A stretch of DNA of 45,062 nucleotides from contig CAMFIF010000028.1 of assembly GCA_945952415.1 (NCBI GenBank), forward strand, positions 1 to 45,062, read 5' to 3'. This stretch comes from an uncultured Rhizobium sp. (GTDB taxonomy: Bacteria > Pseudomonadota > Alphaproteobacteria > Rhizobiales > Rhizobiaceae). Position 1 is the stretch's first letter. The number at the start of each line of letters is the position of its first letter. The notes under the pieces are model-generated. The model was not told where the DNA came from, did no database searches, and worked only from the letters and a program-made list of their open reading frames with translations. The position numbers and the translations under genes are program-made. Below, one piece after another: positions 41,026 through 45,062 of the stretch.

Positions 41026-41571
41026 ATGAAAAACCTGAAATTGACTCTTGCCTTCATGGGACTTGCCGCTTCCATTGCCGCCACCGGTCTGCCGGCCATT
41101 GCCCAGACGGCCGCCCCGGCCAATGGCACGGAAGGCAGCATGAAGCTCGACAAGGCAGGTTTTGCCGCCGCCGCCGCGAGCTCGAACCAGCTTGAAATCA
41201 CCACCAGCCAGATGGCGCTCAAGCGCGCGCAGTCGCCCGAAGTGAAGGCCTTCGCGCAGCAGATGGTAACCGACCATACCAAAGCCGGCCAGATGTTCGC
41301 GACCGCGGCCCAGCAGGACGGCGTGACCATTCCGGATCAGCTGCAGCCGAAGCATGCTTCCATGGTCAGCCAGCTTGAATCGGCTTCCGACGCGGATTTC
41401 GACCGCGCCTATATCGACGTCCAGACGGCTGCCCATACCGAGGCAGTGGCGCTCTTCCGCAGCTATTCGGATGCACCTGATAGCGAGCCGCTGGGCACCT
41501 TTGCCAAGAACACGCTGCCGACACTCGAGCAGCATCTGGAACACGTGAAGAGCCTGAAGCCCGCCGGCTGA
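41026..41571 (+). CDS. DUF4142 periplasmic protein
   Basis: A 181-residue exported protein: signal peptide MKNLKLTLAFMGLAASIAA... to about PAIAQ. A four-helix DUF4142 bundle (ferritin-like in appearance) follows, with SSNQLEITTSQMALKRAQSPEVKAFAQQMVTDHTKAG and FDRAYIDVQTAAHTEAVALFRSY. Family members are common in stress regulons; no enzymatic activity is known. ATG 41026 follows AAAGGATACGAGG. A hairpin follows the stop, then the flavin-binding gene. Confidence 0.88.
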   Translation: MKNLKLTLAFMGLAASIAATGLPAIAQTAAPANGTEGSMKLDKAGFAAAAASSNQLEITTSQMALKRAQSPEVKAFAQQMVTDHTKAGQMFATAAQQDGVTIPDQLQPKHASMVSQLESASDADFDRAYIDVQTAAHTEAVALFRSYSDAPDSEPLGTFAKNTLPTLEQHLEHVKSLKPAG

Positions 41572-41578
41572 GGCGGGC
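41559..41578 (+). terminator. Hairpin at the end of the DUF4142 gene
   Basis: GCCCGCC (41559-41565) and GGCGGGC (41572-41578) flank the stop codon. No T-run follows, so readthrough into the next gene is likely. Confidence 0.4.
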
Positions 41579-41624
41579 GTACCCAACCTGTGCCGAGATA
41601 AACAACCGAAAGGAGCGCGCCACC

Positions 41625-42104
41625 ATGGCCACAACGGATGAGATCGATCGTACCTGGAGCCTGATGCAGGATATCGGCTTTTGCATGCTATCGACCCGCA
41701 CAGGAGACAATATCCGTGCAAGACCCATGTCTGCCCATGTGGAGCCGATGGAAAATGCCATCTATTTCCTTACCGATGCGCGCAGCGCCAAGGACGCGGA
41801 AATAGAGACAAAACCCCATGTGGGGCTCGCCTTTTCCGATCCGAGCGGCCAGAAATATGTGTCGGTGAGCGGCACGGCCGAGGTTTCCAACGATCGCGAC
41901 CAGATACGCGAATTGTGGTCCACTCCGGCGAAAGCGTGGTGGGACAGTGCCGAGGACCCGGATATCCGCGTCCTCAAGGTCACGCCGGAATTCGCCGAAT
42001 ACTGGGACAGCCCGGGAACCGTGGTCAGCTACATCAAGATGATGGCTGCGGCGGTGACGAACACCCGTCCAGACTTGGGCGACAATGTGAAGGTTCAGAT
42101 GTAA
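41625..42104 (+). CDS. General stress protein 26-like, pyridoxamine-phosphate-oxidase fold
   Basis: A 159-residue split-barrel flavin/F420-type protein of the Gsp26 group: MQDIGFCMLSTRTGDNIRARPMSAHVE, IYFLTDARSAKDAEIETKPHVGLAFSD and SVSGTAEVSNDRDQIRELWSTPAKAWWD. It probably binds FMN or FAD; the reaction is unknown. GAAAGGAGC precedes the ATG. It has no obvious promoter of its own and may be read through from the DUF4142 gene 53 bases upstream. Confidence 0.88.
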   Translation: MATTDEIDRTWSLMQDIGFCMLSTRTGDNIRARPMSAHVEPMENAIYFLTDARSAKDAEIETKPHVGLAFSDPSGQKYVSVSGTAEVSNDRDQIRELWSTPAKAWWDSAEDPDIRVLKVTPEFAEYWDSPGTVVSYIKMMAAAVTNTRPDLGDNVKVQM

Positions 42105-42632
<528 letters not shown>

Positions 42633-42651
42633 TACCAGGTTCGGTAACGGC

Positions 42652-42686
42652 AAAAGGGCTTCCGGAGCGATCCGGGAGCCCTTTTT
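42652..42686 (+). terminator. Rho-independent terminator
   Basis: GGGCT-T-CCGGA (42656-42666) pairs with TCCGG-G-AGCCC (42671-42681), with A-run before and T-run 42682-42686 after. It could also terminate the minus-strand gene ending at 42735. Confidence 0.85.
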
Positions 42687-42734
42687 GTCATTCGCGATCA
42701 GGCGCAAGTAATTTCGAGGGCGGCCAGTCGATCC

Positions 42735-43010
42735 TTACCAGGAGCGCCCGGGGGGCGTGCCTGAACCCGGCGTGCGGGCCTTTGCGGAACTGCCTCTGAA
42801 AAGCCCGTTTGATGGGCGGGTGGCGCCAGTTGCGCCATTGCTGTCCAGGGGTTCCGCATCGTCGGAGAAGGCGGTCAGAAGCGCCAGCATGTCTTCGGCC
42901 TCTTCTGGCCGGATGATACCCCGTTCAGTCAGGCGTTCGACCAAAGCGGGGAGTAGACCTTCTTTGGCGAGAGGGCGCCTGGCGGTGTTTTTCGAGATGG
43001 GTTTATCCAT
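42735..43010 (-). CDS. Small hypothetical protein
   Basis: A 91-residue protein starting MDKPISKNTARRPLAKEG. The middle part (LLPALVERLTERGIIRPEEAEDMLALLTAF) is helical and amphipathic, and the Ser/Gly/Thr-rich tail appears disordered. I do not recognise it. AAAGGC lies 8 bases before the ATG at 43010. An EcfG-like promoter with 15-base spacing lies 25 bases upstream, and its neighbours are general-stress genes, so the same control is likely. Confidence 0.65.
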   Translation of the reverse strand: MDKPISKNTARRPLAKEGLLPALVERLTERGIIRPEEAEDMLALLTAFSDDAEPLDSNGATGATRPSNGLFRGSSAKARTPGSGTPPGRSW

Positions 43011-43034
43011 GATGCTTGCCTTTCGGTACTCGGT

Positions 43035-43058
43035 TACGCACGTCAACCTTGTTGTTCC
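43035..43058 (-). promoter_or_regulatory. EcfG-like promoter (weak)
   Basis: On the minus strand GGAAC (43058-43054), 15 bases, CGTA (43038-43035). It has shorter spacing and one mismatch, but is correctly placed for the 91-residue protein gene. Confidence 0.45.
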
Positions 43059-43180
43059 ATCGCGCCACCTTTGCCGGCGCGTTCGCTTTCCTCCCTTTTG
43101 CCCCGTTAAGGGTCGTTTCCTGCGCTCCTGAACCTCTCGCCTTTCCATGCGTGAAAAGCGCCTCTTTCGAATGCGGGAAA

Positions 43181-43218
43181 CCGACGCGGCGGAGTGGAAA
43201 TCGCCGCGTCGGGTTTTT
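43181..43218. terminator. Terminator hairpin below the PhnA-like gene
   Basis: CCGACGCGGCG (43181-43191) pairs perfectly with CGCCGCGTCGG (43202-43212). GTTTTT follows on the plus strand; on the minus strand the tail is TTTCCC. It probably ends transcription of the minus-strand gene that stops at 43240. Confidence 0.7.
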
Positions 43219-43239
43219 GTTCCAGATCATGTGTCAGAT

Positions 43240-44136
43240 TCAGACACGTCTGCTCTCATCCTCGTCCCTTTGCCGGCCGCCGACGGCTGCCGCAGCGCCG
43301 GCAATGAAGGCGCCGATGAAGAGGGCCAGCGCGCCGAGAAGGGCGGCGGTCGCCGTGCCCTTGCGGGCGGTATCAGCGGCCTGCTGTGCCTGAACGCGGG
43401 CATCGTCCGCCTGCTTCAGCACCGTATCGATCCGCGCCTTGGCGTCCGCTTCGGAAAGACCGGTACGGGCGGCGACGACGCGGTTCAGATAGTCCCGGTC
43501 GGCCGCGGGCAGCTCGCCATTGGCCGCCGCATGCACGAGAATACGGCTGACCTCGCGATTGCTCGTCGCCGGATCGGCCGCATTGGCGCGGGCGGGATCG
43601 GCGGGGCGAAGCAGCATGTCGGTGAAGTATCCCACAGGATCGCTGTTACCCGTATCCGGCTGGTCGGAGGCGGCAATGGCCGCACCCGCCGCAGCGGTCC
43701 CGGCTGCATTGCCGAGCGCATTGGCACCGGCGCTGACGAGACCCGTGGCGGTCGAACCCGCCATGGCCAGCATCAGCAGGGTTGCGAGCGCCCAGGCCAG
43801 AAAGCCGTGGGCCGTATCTCGGAAATAGACCTCATCCGTATGGATACCTGACCATTTGGTACGCAGGCGACCGGTAAGATAGCCGCCGACGCCGGAGGAG
43901 AGCCACTGCACGACAATGAGCCAGATGGCGGCGCTGATGCCGACAGTGGCCAGGCTTGCGCTGTCATGCGAGAAGGGGGACACCATGGTGAGCCCGAGCC
44001 CGGCACCCACCAGCATGAGCAGGGCGGTGAGCACGGCCGCTGCCATGGCCCCGGCAAAGATCGGTCCCCAATAGACGGCGGAGGAAGAGGATTCCACCGT
44101 CGGGTCCGATCCATAGGAGGAAACGGGAAGGGTCAT
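43240..44136 (-). CDS. Membrane protein of the rhizobial 'PhnA-like' type
   Basis: A 298-residue membrane protein: two helices near the N-terminus (YWGPIFAGAMAAAVLTALLMLVGAGLGL; VGISAAIWLIVVQWLSSGVGGYL), a third (HGFLAWALATLLMLAMAG), and a long soluble segment (about 140-255) with ADPATSNREVSRILVHAAANGEL that looks helical. A final Gly/Ala-rich helix is followed by a charged tail RQRDEDESRRV. Such proteins are often labelled PhnA-like without evidence of phosphonate work. It starts 9 bases after the 27-residue peptide gene, with AGGAGGA before the ATG, under the minus-strand EcfG promoter. Confidence 0.75.
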   Translation of the reverse strand: MTLPVSSYGSDPTVESSSSAVYWGPIFAGAMAAAVLTALLMLVGAGLGLTMVSPFSHDSASLATVGISAAIWLIVVQWLSSGVGGYLTGRLRTKWSGIHTDEVYFRDTAHGFLAWALATLLMLAMAGSTATGLVSAGANALGNAAGTAAAGAAIAASDQPDTGNSDPVGYFTDMLLRPADPARANAADPATSNREVSRILVHAAANGELPAADRDYLNRVVAARTGLSEADAKARIDTVLKQADDARVQAQQAADTARKGTATAALLGALALFIGAFIAGAAAAVGGRQRDEDESRRV

Positions 44137-44145
44137 TCAGTCCTC

Positions 44146-44229
44146 CTATCGCATGAAAAGCATGAGAAGGATGATGACCGGAATCGGCACCCCAAGAAGC
44201 CAAAGCAAAATACCGCGTCCGAAACCCAT
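44146..44229 (-). CDS. 27-residue hydrophobic membrane peptide
   Basis: A single-helix peptide, MGFGRGILLWLLGVPIPVII followed by LLMLFMR, with an excellent AGGAGGA ribosome site 5 bases before the ATG. Short proteins with the same GFGRGILLWLLG start are widespread next to stress-related membrane genes in alphaproteobacteria (recalled, not checked). The PhnA-like gene follows 9 bases downstream and a perfect EcfG promoter lies 88 bases upstream. The function is unknown. Confidence 0.8.
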   Translation of the reverse strand: MGFGRGILLWLLGVPIPVIILLMLFMR

Positions 44230-44316
44230 GAGTTCCTCCTGTCAAACAACTGATTTCAACATTGAATTTCCTTGCGGCAGGCAAAACGTAATCCTGCGTT
44301 GCCGAATCTTCGAAAG

Positions 44317-44341
44317 AACGTTTTCCTGTTTGATTGGTTCC
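44317..44341 (-). promoter_or_regulatory. EcfG/RpoE2-type promoter, perfect consensus, minus strand
   Basis: On the minus strand GGAAC (44341-44337), 16 bases, CGTT (44320-44317): an exact consensus match, driving the 27-residue peptide and the PhnA-like gene. Confidence 0.75.
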
Positions 44342-44385
44342 GGCGCGTTTCGTTGGCGGAACACATTATTTTTGAGCCTTATGGC

Positions 44386-44410
44386 GGATCGAATACTTCG
44401 TTTGGACGTT
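44386..44410 (+). promoter_or_regulatory. EcfG-like promoter of the DUF2171 gene
   Basis: GGATC (44386-44390), 16 bases, CGTT (44407-44410). One base of the -35 differs from GGAAC. It lies 35 bases before the DUF2171 ATG and is divergent from the perfect minus-strand site. Confidence 0.55.
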
Positions 44411-44444
44411 TCGGGTGGGCAAACATTCTGAAAAGGAGACCGCC

Positions 44445-44702
44445 ATGATTGATACTTCGTCCATTCGCGAACATGCCGAAGTGATCGGCGCCGACGGCCA
44501 GCATGTCGGCACTGTCGACCGCATTGAGGGAGACCGCATCAAGCTGACCAAATCGGACAACCCGGCCGGCCATCAGGGGCACCACCATTTCATCGATATC
44601 AATCTGGTCAAATCGGTGGAGTCGGGCCGGGTGCAGCTTTCCGTCGCTGCCTCGGACGCGGTGAAGCGGGAACAGGAAGAGGGCGGCAGCTCGGTCAACT
44701 GA
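44445..44702 (+). CDS. DUF2171 family small protein
   Basis: An 85-residue PRC-barrel-like protein: IREHAEVIGADGQHVGTVDRIEGDRIKLTKSDN, then a histidine-rich GHQGHHHFIDINLV and a final strand ESGRVQLSVAASDA. DUF2171 proteins are common in general-stress regulons; their role is unknown. AAGGAGACC precedes ATG 44445. A terminator follows directly. Confidence 0.88.
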   Translation: MIDTSSIREHAEVIGADGQHVGTVDRIEGDRIKLTKSDNPAGHQGHHHFIDINLVKSVESGRVQLSVAASDAVKREQEEGGSSVN

Positions 44703-44731
44703 CCAGCGCGCCAGCGCTTTGCTTCAGCCAG

Positions 44732-44763
44732 GGCATGGTTCCTCGCAGGGACCATGCCTTTTT
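44732..44763. terminator. Terminator between DUF2171 and the receiver gene
   Basis: GGCATGGTTCC (44732-44742) pairs with GGGACCATGCC (44748-44758) including one G-T pair, followed by five T on the plus strand. It separates two converging genes. Confidence 0.8.
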
Positions 44764-45062
44764 CATTTGTGCCGCAGGATTTCCGTGATCTTCGAAGAAA
44801 GCTGTTCCAACGTGAAGGGTTTCAGAAGCAGGTTCACGCCGGGCTCCACCGTTCCGTTCTGGACGATGGCATTGCGGGTATAGCCCGTGGTGAAAATGAC
44901 CTTCACGCCGGGGAAACGGTCGCGCACCGCATCGGCGACAAGTTTGCCGTTCATGTCCGGCATCACCACATCGGTGAAGAGAAGATCGATGCGTATGTGG
45001 TGGGTGATCTGTTGCAGCGCATCGCGGCCACCGGAGGCTTCCACCACGGTGTAGCCCAGTTC
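44763..45062 (-). CDS. Response-regulator receiver domain, 5' end outside the window
   Basis: The last 99 residues of a receiver domain: GYTVVEASGGRDALQQI, acceptor Asp in LLFTDVVMPDMNG, switch region VIFTTGYTRNAIVQNG, and Lys in LLLKPFTLEQLSSKI. The frame is open to the window edge. The closeness of DVVMPDMNG/FTTGYTRNAIV to the C-terminal receivers of rhizobial hybrid PAS-histidine kinases makes that the best guess; a stand-alone CheY-like protein is the alternative. Confidence 0.85.
   Translation of the reverse strand, partial: ELGYTVVEASGGRDALQQITHHIRIDLLFTDVVMPDMNGKLVADAVRDRFPGVKVIFTTGYTRNAIVQNGTVEPGVNLLLKPFTLEQLSSKITEILRHK

Overview
The window is high-GC alphaproteobacterial DNA and almost certainly comes from the family Rhizobiaceae (Agrobacterium/Rhizobium relatives). 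The strongest pointers are three marker clusters in their typical order: gbpR divergent from chvE-gguA-gguB-gguC, lpiA overlapping acvB, and fixL-fixJ followed by fixK. It reads as ordinary chromosome. I see no integrase, transposase, phage genes, CRISPR array, rRNA or replication origin. Genus and species cannot be read from the sequence.

Layout. 1-2.4 kb: a MarR regulator with a cysteine-rich tail, a secreted protein and a YiiM-like MOSC protein, with a palindromic operator over the promoter. 2.6-6.8 kb: a PLP aminotransferase, an endonuclease/exonuclease/phosphatase-fold enzyme overlapping a NUDIX hydrolase, and a PhzF-like isomerase. 6.9 kb: tRNA-Lys(CTT). 7.1-10.9 kb: an MFS exporter with an unknown small partner (minus strand), then RNase HI, a VIT/CCC1-type iron/manganese transporter and a second NUDIX protein. 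10.9-12.7 kb: nickel/cobalt homeostasis (rcnA, divergent rcnR, and a 56-residue DUF1289 protein behind rcnR). 12.8-13.5 kb: two nearly identical Flp prepilin genes in tandem, without assembly genes nearby. 13.9-15.0 kb: a Gfo/Idh/MocA dehydrogenase.

15.2-19.2 kb: lpiA-acvB, making and hydrolysing lysyl-phosphatidylglycerol. 19.2-21.3 kb (minus): a DUF4424 periplasmic protein and a HAD phosphatase. 21.7-25.1 kb: oxygen-sensing fixL (heme-PAS kinase), fixJ, a lone receiver protein behind a good FNR/FixK box, and fixK behind a long inverted repeat. 25.1-29.4 kb: a non-coding stretch with strong hairpins, then N-carbamoylputrescine amidase, a vanadium-haloperoxidase/PAP2-like secreted enzyme and a CRTAC1-type FG-GAP protein one base downstream. 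29.4-37.2 kb: the GbpR-ChvE-Ggu sugar uptake locus, ending in an IlvD/Edd family sugar-acid dehydratase for L-arabinose/galactose catabolism.

37.3-45.1 kb is a stress-related region. A minus-strand operon (DUF1295 protein, a coclaurine-N-methyltransferase-like member of the cyclopropane-synthase family, a membrane protein) and a divergent DUF2147 gene each carry a promoter of the form TGAAAC-N17-CGTC, the shape read by an ECF sigma factor. Next come a cysteine hydrolase, DUF4142, a general-stress flavin-binding protein, several small unknown proteins, a 27-residue membrane peptide and DUF2171. Five promoter-like sites of the form GGAAC-N15/16-CGTT (some with one mismatch) match the EcfG/RpoE2 general-stress consensus. 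The window ends inside a response-regulator receiver domain, probably the C-terminus of a hybrid kinase.

The least-explained parts are the two-promoter ECF unit at 37.3-40.3 kb, the haloperoxidase/CRTAC1 pair, the structured leader of fixK, the hairpin-rich gap at 25.1-25.4 kb, and several clean orphan palindromes. Functions are inferred from motifs and neighbourhood read by eye; no database search was run.
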